Assembly: GCA_963797535.1 (NCBI GenBank)
Contig: CAWCPQ010000005.1
Coordinates: 124,001 to 188,000 of the forward strand
Direction of reading: 5' to 3'
DNA: 64,000 nt
DNA from: JAWWOL01 sp963797535
Lineage (GTDB): Bacteria; Actinomycetota; Actinomycetes; JAWWOL01
Part shown: positions 44,496 to 53,731 of the stretch, one piece after another
Layout of the letters: each line of letters starts with the position of its first letter
Position numbering within the stretch: position 1 is the first letter of the stretch
Notes under the pieces: model-generated
Seen by the model: the letters and a program-made list of their open reading frames with translations, nothing else
Told to the model about the DNA's origin: nothing
Databases searched by the model: none
Program-made: the position numbers and the translations under genes

Positions 44496-45425
44496 TCAGA
44501 TGGCGGTCCAGGGACGGAGCTTCTCCGGATTGCGCATCACCCAGATGCGGGTGATCCGGTCACCGACGACCTCGAACGCGAAGACCGTGACGATGGCACC
44601 GTCCTGCACAGCAACGAGGCCGGGCTGTCCGTTGACCGTGCGCTCGAGCAGCATCGAGGTGCTGGGTGCCCGGTTGGCGAGCTCGACCCAGGCGCTCGCG
44701 ACCTGCTCGCCGCCCACGATCGGGCGCAGGAAAGTCAGCGCGAGGCCGCCACCGTCGGCAACGGCCGCAGCGTTGGGGTCGAGCAGGCCGATCAGTGCGT
44801 CGATGTCCTTGGCTTGCCAAGCCCGCTTGAAGTTGCGGACGGTCTCGGCGCGCTGCCGGGTCGCGGTCACCGGGGCCTTCGCGGCGCTCACTCGACGACG
44901 GGCCGATGAGGCGAGCTGGCGGCAGGCTGCCGGCGTTCGGCCGACGATCTCGGCGACCTCCACGAAGGGGTAGCGGAAGACGTCATGCAGGATGAACGCC
45001 ACTCGCTCAGCCGGCGTCATCGCGTCGAGCACGACGAGGAAGGCCAGGTTGACCGACTCGTCGAGGGTTACCTGGTCGGCCGGGTCCACCAAGGCGTCGC
45101 CCGGCTGCCGGTTCGGCCATTCCGTGCGATCGGGGATCGGCTCGGGGATCCAGTCGCCCACGTAGCGTTCGCGACGCGCCCGTGCCGAGTCCAGCAGGTT
45201 CAGGCACAACCGCGTCGCGACCGTCGTCAGCCAGGCTCCGGGAGACGCGATCTCCGCCCGCTGCGGCGGGGACATGGCGTACCAGCGGGCGTAGGCCTCC
45301 TGCACGATGTCCTCGGCCTCGGCAAGGGAGCCGAGCATCCGGTACGAGACGTTGATCAGCTGGCGCCGCTCGTCCATCGCGGCGTCCACTCCGGAGTCGT
45401 CTCCGAGCTCGGGTCGATCGCTCAT
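44496..45425 (-). CDS. sigJ: SigJ / ECF41-type sigma factor
   Basis: The 309-residue protein has region 2 (VSYRMLGSLAEAEDIVQEAY), a linker WIPEPI like the ECF41 WLPEP motif, region 4 (TPAERVAFILHDVFRYPFVE, VGRTPAACRQLASSARRRV), and a C-terminal SnoaL-like domain. The ECF41 hallmarks DGGG (VADGGGLAL) and NPDKL-like NPEKL (MRNPEKLRPW) are present near the C-terminus. In this group the fused domain replaces an anti-sigma factor. The start has GGGAGG 9 nt upstream. It is divergent from a LUD gene across mirrored promoters. Confidence 0.93.
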   Translation of the reverse strand: MSDRPELGDDSGVDAAMDERRQLINVSYRMLGSLAEAEDIVQEAYARWYAMSPPQRAEIASPGAWLTTVATRLCLNLLDSARARRERYVGDWIPEPIPDRTEWPNRQPGDALVDPADQVTLDESVNLAFLVVLDAMTPAERVAFILHDVFRYPFVEVAEIVGRTPAACRQLASSARRRVSAAKAPVTATRQRAETVRNFKRAWQAKDIDALIGLLDPNAAAVADGGGLALTFLRPIVGGEQVASAWVELANRAPSTSMLLERTVNGQPGLVAVQDGAIVTVFAFEVVGDRITRIWVMRNPEKLRPWTAI

Positions 45426-45453
45426 CCACCAGCCTCCCTCGCGCCTTGCTGCC

Positions 45454-45539
45454 GTCACCACTACGACAGGGCAGGCCCGCGAAATGTGACGCGGACTCCG
45501 ACCTCACATTGCCGCCGGCTGCCCTGTCGTAGTGGTGAC
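45454..45539. promoter_or_regulatory. Mirrored divergent ECF41-type promoters
   Basis: A perfect 21-bp inverted repeat (45454-45474 and 45519-45539; outer end GTCACCACTACGACAGG) flanks a 44-bp centre that holds AATGTGA (45483-45489) and TCACATT (45504-45510). Reading outward on either strand gives TCACA, 19 nt, then CGTA within CTGTCGTA. This resembles the reported ECF41 promoter (TGTCACA at -35, CGTC at -10). The predicted starts lie 25-40 nt before sigJ and before the LUD gene, so SigJ probably drives both. Confidence 0.7.
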
Positions 45540-45568
45540 CAGCAATTTCCTGCCCTTCAGGAGGCTCC

Positions 45569-46192
45569 ATGACCGCCCAGACCACATCCTTTGCCGAAGC
45601 CGCGCCTGCCGAGCGCCTGGATGGGACCGCTGCCGCCTTGACGGCCAACGGCTTCACCGTTGAGATCGTCGACACCGTCGCCGTGGCCCGCGAGCGGATC
45701 AGGAACCTGATCCCCGAGGGCGCGAGCGTCTTCACCGGAGCCAGCGAAACGCTGCGGCTGTCCGGCATCGAGGCTGACATCAGCGCCAGCGGGCGCTACC
45801 ACGCGATCCGGCCGCGTGTCCTGGCCATGGACCGCGCCACCCGGATGGACGAGATCCGGCAGCTGATCGCAAGTCCCGGTTTCGTCGTCGGCAGCGTTGC
45901 TGCTGTCACCGAGACGGGTTCGCTCGTGCTCGCGTCAGGCAGCGGCAGTCAGCTGCCCGCCAACGCCGGCGGCGCCGGTCGCCGGATCTGGGTCGTCGGT
46001 GCGCAGAAGGTGGTCCCCGACCTCGAGACCGCCCTGCGCCGGGTCGAGGACCGCTGCCTGCCGCTGGAAAGTGCCCGCACGATGGTGGTCCACGGCTGGC
46101 CCAGCGCCGTGAACCACCTGCTGGTCCTCAACGCGGAGCCCTACCCGGGCCGCAGCACGGTACTGCTGCTGCGGGAAGCCATCGGCTTCTGA
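45569..46192 (+). CDS. LUD domain protein (LutC-like)
   Basis: The 207-residue protein fits the LUD/LutC fold: GFTVEIVDTVAVARERI, PEGASVFTGASETLRLSGIE, then GFVVGSVAAVTETGSLVLAS and IWVVGAQKVVPDLETALRRV, ending VLNAEPYPGRSTVLLLREA. LUD proteins in lutABC take part in lactate oxidation, but no lutA or lutB is adjacent and this is a stand-alone copy. It carries an AGGAGG ribosome-binding site and lies under the mirrored SigJ-type promoter. Confidence 0.85.
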   Translation: MTAQTTSFAEAAPAERLDGTAAALTANGFTVEIVDTVAVARERIRNLIPEGASVFTGASETLRLSGIEADISASGRYHAIRPRVLAMDRATRMDEIRQLIASPGFVVGSVAAVTETGSLVLASGSGSQLPANAGGAGRRIWVVGAQKVVPDLETALRRVEDRCLPLESARTMVVHGWPSAVNHLLVLNAEPYPGRSTVLLLREAIGF

Positions 46193-46210
46193 ACCGAGCT
46201 GACCGACGGC

Positions 46211-46226
46211 CTACCGGGCCCGGTAG
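46211..46226. terminator. Perfect 16-bp palindrome over a stop codon
   Basis: CTACCGGGCCCGGTAG covers the stop codon of the Ig-repeat gene on the minus strand and lies 19 bp from the end of the converging LUD gene. With no loop it could terminate only as a small hairpin. Confidence 0.4.
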
Positions 46227-47333
46227 ACAGCGATCGACCGGTCCGGCGAGGTGTTGCCCAACGTCACACCGTCGGTGCCCACTGCAGCGAAGACGCTGTA
46301 GTAGTGCTGGCCGTAGGCGAGCAGGGAACGGTCGATGCGGAATCGGCCGGCACTGTCGGTCCGCGCAGTCGCGAGCACGAGCTGACCGTACCGGATCCGG
46401 TAGTAGAGGGTCACCAGCTGATGCCCGCGGTGCGGGCCGACGGTTCCGCTGAAGACGTAGCGGTAGGAACCGACCTTGGTCGCGGTGAGGCTGATCGTCG
46501 AGCGCACGTGCTCGGCGGCGGTCAGGGTCGAACGTAGCGTTCCGACCTTGGCGTACATCCGGGAGTTGGCGTGCAGCAGCACCTTGTAGGTGTAGACACC
46601 CTTCGCGGATGTCCTTACCGTGGCGAGCTTTTTGTACGTCGTGGACGGCTGGGTGTAGCCGTAGATGTCGACGAGCGCCCCGGCCGTCGCGCGGCCGGTG
46701 ACGGTGGTGACGTCGCCGAACATCACGGTGCCGGCGGCGACCTGGACAGTCGGGCGCTGCTGCGGCGTGACCGGCACCGGCTTCGGCGTCACTGTCAGCC
46801 GGGCCGCTGAGCTGGCCAGGGAGCCGGTGCGGTTGGTCCACACGGCACGGTAGAGGTTCTTGTCCTTGGCAAGCTCAGCCGGGACCGACAGCACGCTGCC
46901 GGTAGCGCCGTGCAGATCGGCGTACGAGGCGCCGTTGTCGGTGCTCACTTGCCACTTCACGGTCGGCGCCGGGCTGCCGGTTGCCGCAGAGGTGAACGTC
47001 GCGGCGCGACCTTCGAGCACGGTGACGGGGCGGGGCTGGGTGAGCAGCGCGATGGAGGTGCTGACCGACAGCGTTGCAGCAGTAGTGGTGATGGTCCCAC
47101 CCGAGCTGGTGAACACCGCTTGGTACATGCTTTGGTCGTCGGACTGCGTGGCTGTGAAGGTGTAGTCGGGGTCGGTCGCACCGGCGATGTCGGTGAAGGT
47201 GATACCCAGGTCGGCGCTGCGCTGCCAGCGTACGGATGGTGCGGGATCGCCTGTGGCTGCGGCAGAAAGCGTGACCTGCCGACCGGACAAGGTCGCGTGG
47301 TTCGTCGGGTTGACGGTCACCGTCAGGCCGGAA

Positions 47334-48437
47334 GCCTGCACGGTCAACGCGGCCGGGGCCGAGCTGGTGGTGCCACCGGGGCTGGTGAACACCGCGCGGT
47401 AATCATTGCCGTTGAAGGCGTAGGTCGGAGTCACGGTAAGGCTGCCGGAGGTCTCGCCGGCCAGGTCGGCGAAGGTCCGGCCGCCGTCGGCGCTCACCTG
47501 CCACTGAACACTGGGGGTCGGGTCTCCCTTCGCTGCGGCCGTGAACGTCGCCGGGCTGCCGGTGGCGACGGTGGTGTCGGCCGGGTCGTGCACCACGACA
47601 GGGGTGGACGCGGCGACGGTCAGCGGGATCGGGTCGGAGACGACCGTGCCGGCGATGCTGGTCAGGGTGTTGCGGTAGACGTTGCCGCTGTCGCCGTAGG
47701 TGGGGGCGAAGCTCAGGTCGTTGTCGGTGGCGCCGGTGATGTCGGTGAAGGTGGTGCCGCCGTCGGTGGAGACCGACCACTGCGAGGTCGGTACCGGGTC
47801 GCCACTCGGGGTGACGGAGAACGTCGCGGTGTCACCGGCGGTGGCGCTGACCGATGAGGTCTGGTTGGCGACCGTGGGGCTGGAGGCCTGCACGGTCAGC
47901 GTGGCAGCGGTGGTGTGGACGGCGGCGCCCGGGTTGGTGAACACGGCGCGGTACTGGTTGCCGTTGTCGGCGTAGGTCGGGGTCACCGTGAGGGTGCCGG
48001 AGGTCTCACCGGTGAGGTCGGCGAACGCGCTGCCGCCGTCGGTGCTGACCTGCCACTGCACGCTGGCGGTCGGGTCCCCGGTAGCGGCGGCCGCGAATGT
48101 GGCCGGGCTGCCCGTGGCAACGGTGGCGTCGGCCGGATCCTGTACGACGGTCGGGCCGGAGGCAGCGACCGTCAGCGGGATCGGGTCGGAGACCACAGCG
48201 CCACCGGCGTTGGTCAGGGTGTCGCGGTAAAGGTTGCCGTCATCGGCGTAGGTGGACGCGAAGCTCAGGTCGTTGTCGGTGGCGCCGGTGATGTCGGTGA
48301 ACGTGTCGCCGCCGTCGGTGGAGACCGACCACTGCGACGTCGGAGCCGGGTCGCCGGTCGGGGTGACCGAGAACGTTGCGGTGGCCCCGGCGGTGGTGCT
48401 GACCGCTGAGGTCTGGCTGGTGACCGTCGGGGTGGAC
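47334..48437. repeat. Tandem duplication of a two-domain Ig module, 552-bp period
   Basis: Two adjacent 552-bp copies (47334-47885 and 47886-48437) each encode a pair of Ig-like domains in the order B then A on the protein. Matching anchors such as the segment encoding LTVTPTYA are exactly 552 bp (184 codons) apart. Both nucleotide and protein similarity are high, so the duplication is recent compared with the other Ig domains. Confidence 0.85.
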
Positions 48438-49576
48438 GGGGTCACCGTGAGCGCTGCGGTACCGCTGTACGTGTCGCCGGCTCCGTTGGTGAACTTGGCC
48501 TCGTACAGGTTGCCGTTGTCCGCGTACGACGGCGTCACCGTGAGAATGTCCGAGGTCGCTGACGCTTCCGTGGTCGGGGCAAAGGTCGATCCGGCGTCAT
48601 GCGAGACGTACCACTGCACGGTCGCGGCAGGGTCGGCGGTGGCGTGCGCCGTGAAGCTGACTGGGGTACCGGTGGGCGTCGACGCATCGATCGGGTTGGT
48701 AGTGACCGACGCGATGCGCGGATTCACCACGAGCTGGGAGCCACCGGTGGTTAAGGTGCCGCCGGCTGTTGGTGAAGACAACGCGGTAGTACTTCCCGTT
48801 GTCCGCGTACGTCGTCGGCGGCGTCGTGTACGACGACTGGGTGGCGCCGGGGATATTGCTGAAGGAATAGCCGTTGGTCGACTGCTGCCACTGCGCGGAC
48901 GGCGAGGGATTGCCTACGATGCTTGACGGAGAAGGCCGCGGTGTCACCGCTCGTCACCGTGGTGGTGGAAGCAGGGCCTGAAGCGCTGTGCGGCGGGATC
49001 GCCTGAACGTTCACGGACGCGCCCGTGGTCATGGTGCTGCCGTCGCTGAGCGTGAACCCTACTTGGATGTAGATGTAACCGATGTTGTACATGTAGCGGG
49101 TGTAGTTGCAGCTGTCGCTGCTGTAGCTGCCTCCGAAGGAGTAGGTGAAGTTGTTGCCGTCCGTGAAGTTGGCGAAGCACCCAGTGATGCCCGGCCCGAA
49201 GAAGCTAGTCGTGCCGTTCCACACGAAGTGGGTGCTGTAGCCGACATCAACGTACGAGGCGGGGGATTGCGAGAAGTAGATGCTCTGGGTCGCAGCCGAG
49301 GCCGGACTTGCCGGGAGGACCGCCAACGTGCCAGCAGCCACCACGGTCGCCGCGAGCGCAGCCAGCCGCGCCACCATTCGACGACCTCGGGTCCGGACCT
49401 CGCGCCGAGCAAACATGGGGAGCCTTTCGATCGGCCCCGCGCGATTCGAGGGGTCCCTGACGTCGCCGTCGGGACCTGCTATCGACCGCCGACCGGCTTA
49501 CCTGAGGGTCCATCTGGAGCGAGTTTCCTTACTCCGTAGGGGTTTCGGAGCATGACATCCCTCCCACTACCGGGCC

Positions 49577-50182
49577 TTAGGCGCACAATTCGGACCTTGA
49601 ACCGGACCTTGAAGCAGAGGCACGCCGGCCAGCAAGACCCAGCCCCACCCCGACTGCTACCCCGAGGACCAGCCCGGCGAGCACGTCCGACATCCAGTGC
49701 GCGCCCACGTAGATCACGCTCAACCCGATCACCACAGGAGCCGAGACAACGGGGACGAGCAGCCAGCGCCGCGCTCGTACGGTCGACCAACCGACCACCA
49801 CGACCGCAGCTGCTGCGGCGGCCACCAGCGCCGTGTCACTCGACGGCATCGACCAGCCGACGGCATCGACGATCCTGAGGCCAGGACCCGGCCGAGGCCG
49901 CTGGAAGACCTCCTTGAGCAGCGCCGACCCCACGTACGCGCAGAAGGTCGCCAGCACCACCGTGCCGGCCTGCCAGTAGGCCCTGCGGGTCACGATCCAC
50001 CACGTCAGCAACGCGGCCAGCGGGAGCAAGATGTACGGGCTCCCGCCCGCCCACATCAGCCCATCAGTGAAGCCGGTTGCCCAGCCGGTGCGGTGGCCGG
50101 CAACCCACGAGGCCACGTCGCCGTCCCAGCCCACCTTGCGCCTCCCCGGTCGAACCTCTTGCGTCCATCGTCCGCAGCCCAT
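49577..50182 (-). CDS. PAP2-like membrane phosphatase homologue with altered active site
   Basis: The 201-residue protein has the six-helix layout and motifs of PAP2 enzymes: KEVFQRPRPGPGL (KX6RP, near residue 91), SMPSSDTALVAAA in place of PSGH, and SVIYVGAHWMSDVLAG in place of SRX5HX3D. The last His and Asp are kept, but the central His is Asp and the Arg of the third motif is Val. Activity as a lipid or pyrophosphate phosphatase is therefore doubtful. The ATG at 50182 was chosen as the first with a plausible cytoplasmic N-terminus. Confidence 0.78.
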   Translation of the reverse strand: MGCGRWTQEVRPGRRKVGWDGDVASWVAGHRTGWATGFTDGLMWAGGSPYILLPLAALLTWWIVTRRAYWQAGTVVLATFCAYVGSALLKEVFQRPRPGPGLRIVDAVGWSMPSSDTALVAAAAAAVVVVGWSTVRARRWLLVPVVSAPVVIGLSVIYVGAHWMSDVLAGLVLGVAVGVGLGLAGRRASASRSGSRSELCA

Positions 50183-50209
50183 TGTCCGGGCAGACGGCCG
50201 AACGCGAAC

Positions 50210-50239
50210 GGCCCCCGCAGGCTGTTGCCTACGGGGGCC
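50210..50239 (-). terminator. Hairpin terminator after the beta-helix gene
   Basis: GGCCCCCG (50210-50217) and CGGGGGCC (50232-50239) pair, with a nested AGGC/GCCT, 26-55 nt downstream of the stop codon of the minus-strand gene. Confidence 0.7.
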
Positions 50240-50264
50240 GGACGGCTGGCCGTGGTGGCCGGTG

Positions 50265-52217
50265 CTACGGAGCGCTGACCAGCTGAGCGGGCCCTTGATG
50301 GGTCGGGGTGACCGCATCTCCCTCAAGGTTGACGACGTGGTCGATGGTGCCGGCCGCGTTGAGCGAGATGGTCAGGACGTCGTGCAGCTGGACACCCGGG
50401 GTCACCGGGGCCTCGAAGCCGGACTGCGAGTGCAGCGTCGGGTCGACGTTGGTGTAGATGTAGCTGCCGAGCCCCCAGCCCTGGAACGTCTTCACGTGCT
50501 TGTCGATGTGGATGGCTGCGTAACCGTTCACGCCGTTGTGCTGCCACGCCGCTTGGTTGGGGGCGTCGTACGGCATCTCGTTCTGGAAGAACACGACCTT
50601 GCCGTTCTCGCCGTTCCAGGTGACGTCGTACTTCTGGAAGTGCTCGACGAACAGGCCGGTCGCGGTGACGTTGTCGCCGTTGACGATGAGGCCCTGGTTC
50701 GCCGTGTTGACCGTCCAGCCGACGGTGCCGGCGTTGCCGTGGTCGGCACGCCAGTCCCAGATGTCGTCGAGCAGCACGTTGTCACTGTTGATGGTCAGCG
50801 CCGTCTCGGCCTTGCCGGCGACATCGCCACCGACCCGGATGAACACGTCCGACAGGGTGGTCGGGTCGCTGGCGCTGCTGAAGCCGTTGCGGAACTTGGG
50901 CGGCAACGAAGCGACGAGCGGACTGCCCACCTGGATCAGCTCCTGCGACTTGACGGTGCCGGCGTCAACGAGCAGGCCGGCCAGCTTGACCCCCGGCACG
51001 CTGGCGACCTTGATCGCAGCGTTGCCGTTGGTCGGGATCAGGGTGGCGAAGCCAAGGCCGAGCACCACGGTGTCCGGGCGCCAGACCTGCAACGCCTGGT
51101 TGAGGTGGTAGATGCCGGGCGTGAACAGCAGGTCCTGTCCCAGCAGCAGGGCGGAGTTCAGCTTGCTGGCCGAGTCGGACGGCTTGGCGACGTAGAACTT
51201 CTTGATCGGGATGGACGTGCCGGGCGTCGAACCGCTCGCCCACGTAGTGCCCGCAGTGTTGGTGCTGGCGGAGGGAACGAAGACGTTCCCCTTGCCCGAG
51301 CCGTCGACGTAGTAGTACGGCTTGTCACGGGCGATGGGGTCGCTGGAGAGCGTCGTGTAGTTGTTGGTGCCGGCAGCCTTGGTGCCGTCGGTGAAGTCGG
51401 TCGCAGGCGCGCCGTTGACTCCGGCGAAGACCTGGTTCCAGACCCCGTTCGACCACGCGGTGATGGTGCTGTTCTCGGTGAGCCACTGCTGCTGTGAGCC
51501 GCTGGTGACGCCAGCGGGCGCGTTGATATTTGAGTCGGCCATGAACCCACCGCTGGCATAGTGGCTGCCGCCGTAGGTGAAGTCTCCGCAGTAATCCATG
51601 AAAGTGGTGACGCCGTTGACGGCGACCCGCCGGATCGGGGCCGCCTGGGAAACCGCCCACATCTCGGTGGCGGCATAGCAGCCGCTGCTGCCGGCCGCGT
51701 TGATGGTCAGGTTGGACAGCGAGCGCCAGAAGTTGTCCAGGGCGTTGCAGTCGCCGCCGCCCAGACCGCAGCGGTCGTAGACGTTGATCTCGCCATTGAT
51801 GGTCACGTCACCGGGGTTCAAGCCGAGCCCGGCCACCTCGGTGTAGTAGCCGACCTGGAAAACCAACGGGTTCGCGGCGCTACCGTACGTCCCGGGCTTG
51901 AACAGCAACGAGTAGCGGTCGGTGCCCAGTTCGTTGTTGACCTGCTGGGCGGCAATGGCGTCGACCTTGGCCTGGATGTCTGCCTGCGGCATGGAGGGGT
52001 CGAACACGATCACGTTGGGACCCAGGTCAGGGGTGCTCGTACCGATCCAGCTGTCGTGGGGAGAAGCCTGCGCGGCCGAGCCGGCGGCGATGCCACCGGC
52101 GGTCGTCAGCGCAGTCGCCAGCGCGATCCCGCCGATCGCCACGCGCCGCGCGGAACCGCGCCAGCGCCGGGGTCGGGAGGCGCTCCGCGATGAGCTGCCC
52201 TGCTGGGGTATTGACAT
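50265..52217 (-). CDS. Secreted parallel beta-helix protein (pectate-lyase-like fold)
   Basis: The 650-residue protein has a basic N-terminus and export signal (VAIGGIALATALTTAGGIAA). The mature part shows repeated short strands typical of a right-handed beta-helix: FKPGTYGSAANPLVFQVGYY, SLSNLTINAAGSSGCYAATE, LFTPGIYHLNQALQVWRPDT, VVLGLGFATLIPTNGNAAIK and TALTINSDNVLLDDIWDWRA. Homologues I recall in Streptomyces are often mislabelled as adenylyl cyclase. A polysaccharide lyase or glycosidase (GH55-like) role is more plausible but unproven. The upstream LacI gene and operator-like palindromes suggest sugar control. Confidence 0.7.
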   Translation of the reverse strand: MSIPQQGSSSRSASRPRRWRGSARRVAIGGIALATALTTAGGIAAGSAAQASPHDSWIGTSTPDLGPNVIVFDPSMPQADIQAKVDAIAAQQVNNELGTDRYSLLFKPGTYGSAANPLVFQVGYYTEVAGLGLNPGDVTINGEINVYDRCGLGGGDCNALDNFWRSLSNLTINAAGSSGCYAATEMWAVSQAAPIRRVAVNGVTTFMDYCGDFTYGGSHYASGGFMADSNINAPAGVTSGSQQQWLTENSTITAWSNGVWNQVFAGVNGAPATDFTDGTKAAGTNNYTTLSSDPIARDKPYYYVDGSGKGNVFVPSASTNTAGTTWASGSTPGTSIPIKKFYVAKPSDSASKLNSALLLGQDLLFTPGIYHLNQALQVWRPDTVVLGLGFATLIPTNGNAAIKVASVPGVKLAGLLVDAGTVKSQELIQVGSPLVASLPPKFRNGFSSASDPTTLSDVFIRVGGDVAGKAETALTINSDNVLLDDIWDWRADHGNAGTVGWTVNTANQGLIVNGDNVTATGLFVEHFQKYDVTWNGENGKVVFFQNEMPYDAPNQAAWQHNGVNGYAAIHIDKHVKTFQGWGLGSYIYTNVDPTLHSQSGFEAPVTPGVQLHDVLTISLNAAGTIDHVVNLEGDAVTPTHQGPAQLVSAP

Positions 52218-52265
52218 GAATCCTGCCTTCGACTAGTTCGGAGCCGGACTGGACGCTTCTGTTCC

Positions 52266-52279
52266 GTAAGCGTTTCCGA
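52266..52279. promoter_or_regulatory. Proximal LacI-type operator-like site
   Basis: AAGCGTTTCC at 52268-52277 is the complement of the core GGAAACGCTT of the perfect site at 52458-52475. One base differs in the second half (TTAC for TTCC). It lies 50 nt upstream of the beta-helix gene start, a promoter-overlapping position. Confidence 0.5.
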
Positions 52280-52457
52280 GGCCGGACGGTAGCGCCTCTG
52301 GATGAGGCCGTCCAGAGGCCGGCGAGCAAACTTTTCAGTCTTTAATCAAGTCGTGATCTTGCTCGACTCCGAGTCGGGCCGCAATATCCCCCGGATCGGG
52401 CGCTTTGCCCGGATTCTGCACGCAACGAATCGGGGGCTACCGCCCATTGCGAGAGCC

Positions 52458-52475
52458 ACCGGAAACGCTTCCGGT
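52458..52475. promoter_or_regulatory. Distal LacI-type operator-like site
   Basis: ACCGGAAACGCTTCCGGT has perfect 7-bp arms around ACGC and resembles LacI-family operators. It lies in the 372-bp gap between the LacI gene (stop at 52590) and the beta-helix gene (start at 52217). Apart from this site and its weaker copy at 52266-52279, nothing else was recognised in the gap. Confidence 0.55.
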
Positions 52476-52589
52476 TGGACCGTACACCCGACTGACGCCC
52501 GGCGCCATGCCCGAATCGCCACTCATCGATGTCTCCCGGTCACCGACGCCGGCAGGCTACGCTCGGCACTGTCTCCGGGACCGGCGCCG

Positions 52590-53612
52590 TTACCGAACCG
52601 GCCCGGTGGAGTCCCGTACGACCAGCTTGCCTTGCACCAGCGTTGGCTGCGGTTTGTGCTCCTCGTCGTCCATGATGCGGATGAGCAGGGCCACGGTCTC
52701 CTTGCCGATGGCGAGGTAGTCCTGGCTCACCGTCGTCAGGGCGGGTCGAGCAGTCGCCGCATGCTCGAGGTCGTCGTAGCCGACAACGGAGACGTCGCCC
52801 GGCACTTGCACTCCCGCGTCAGCCGCAGCCTGGATGGCGCCGATAGCCATCTGGTCACCGGCAACGAACACGGCGGTCGGCGGATTCTTCAATGCCAGCA
52901 GGGATTGCATGGCCTTGTGGCCGCTCGCACGGAAGAAGTCACCTTCGCGGACGAAGGTCTTCGGCACCCTCAGGCCGTAGGCCGCCATCGCCGAGCGAAA
53001 GCCCTCCAACCGGTCGACAGCAGTGATCAGCGGCATCGGTCCGGTGATGGTGGCGATGCGCCGGTGGCCGAGACTGTGCAGGTGCTCGACGGCTGTGGCG
53101 GCGCCGGCCCGGTTGTCCGAGCTGACGTAGCTCGCCCTTGCTCCGACAACGGGCAGGTCCATCCCCACGCAGGGTCGGCCGGAGTTGATGAGCGCCTTGA
53201 CGGCTGGCAGGTGCTCGTCGACGCCCATCAGCACCACGCCGTCGAGCCCGTGCTGCATCGCCGCCTGGACGAACGCGTTGACCCCGTGATCGGCGGTCTG
53301 TGGGGACAGCAGCATCAGGTGGTAGCCGGTGTCCGCCAGCGCCATCTTCAAGCCCACCAGGAGGTCTTGGAGGAACGGCGACCGCCCCTGGCGGTTGACA
53401 TAGCTGGTGTCCCAGATCAGTCCGACCATGTCGGAGCGGCGGCGCACGAGCGCACGCGCCTGCTGGTTGGGCTTGTAACCCAGCTCACGCGCCACTCCCT
53501 CGATGCGCGCCCTGGTCGCTGCGCTCACGTCGGGTCGTCCATTGAGCGCCCTGGACACGGTGGCCATGGATACGCCGGATCGGCGCGCCACCTCACGGAT
53601 GTCCACGGCCAC
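52590..53612 (-). CDS. LacI family transcriptional regulator
   Basis: The 340-residue regulator starts at GTG 53612 behind GAGAGGAA. HTH: IREVARRSGVSMATVSRALN; hinge helix: YKPNQQARALVRRRS. The ligand domain has SPFLQDLLVGLKMALADTGY, LDGVVLMGVDEHLPA, YVSSDNRAGAATAVEHLHSL and VVGYDDLEHA. It lies immediately upstream of the secreted beta-helix gene, whose promoter region holds two matching operator-like palindromes, so it is the probable repressor. Confidence 0.92.
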   Translation of the reverse strand: MAVDIREVARRSGVSMATVSRALNGRPDVSAATRARIEGVARELGYKPNQQARALVRRRSDMVGLIWDTSYVNRQGRSPFLQDLLVGLKMALADTGYHLMLLSPQTADHGVNAFVQAAMQHGLDGVVLMGVDEHLPAVKALINSGRPCVGMDLPVVGARASYVSSDNRAGAATAVEHLHSLGHRRIATITGPMPLITAVDRLEGFRSAMAAYGLRVPKTFVREGDFFRASGHKAMQSLLALKNPPTAVFVAGDQMAIGAIQAAADAGVQVPGDVSVVGYDDLEHAATARPALTTVSQDYLAIGKETVALLIRIMDDEEHKPQPTLVQGKLVVRDSTGPVR

Positions 53613-53731
53613 AGGTGTTTCCTCTCACGGCCGCCAACCCGATCGTGACGGACACCCATGACGCTAGTACGTGGAGGACCGCCGGTGCACGGGCGCCGGG
53701 AGCATTTCAGTACGGGGCTGGCCGTCCCTGG

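Larger units (their letters stand above)
46211..49416 (-). pseudogene. Secreted Ig-like repeat surface protein, two frameshifts
   Basis: The start MFARREVRTRGRRMVARLAA gives a signal peptide cleaved after PASAA. The next 120 residues are Tyr/Ser/Gly-rich with two Cys. Eight Ig-like domains of about 90 residues follow, each with a WQ/WSVSTDGG motif (VQWQVSTDGGSAFADLTGE). A C-terminal beta domain has PTVQVAAGTVMFGDVTTVTG and ends AVYRAR. One extra base near 48920 and one near 48765 break the frame; removing them gives about 1068 residues. The likely role is cell-surface adhesion or carbohydrate binding. No catalytic motif or LPXTG anchor is seen. Confidence 0.78.
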
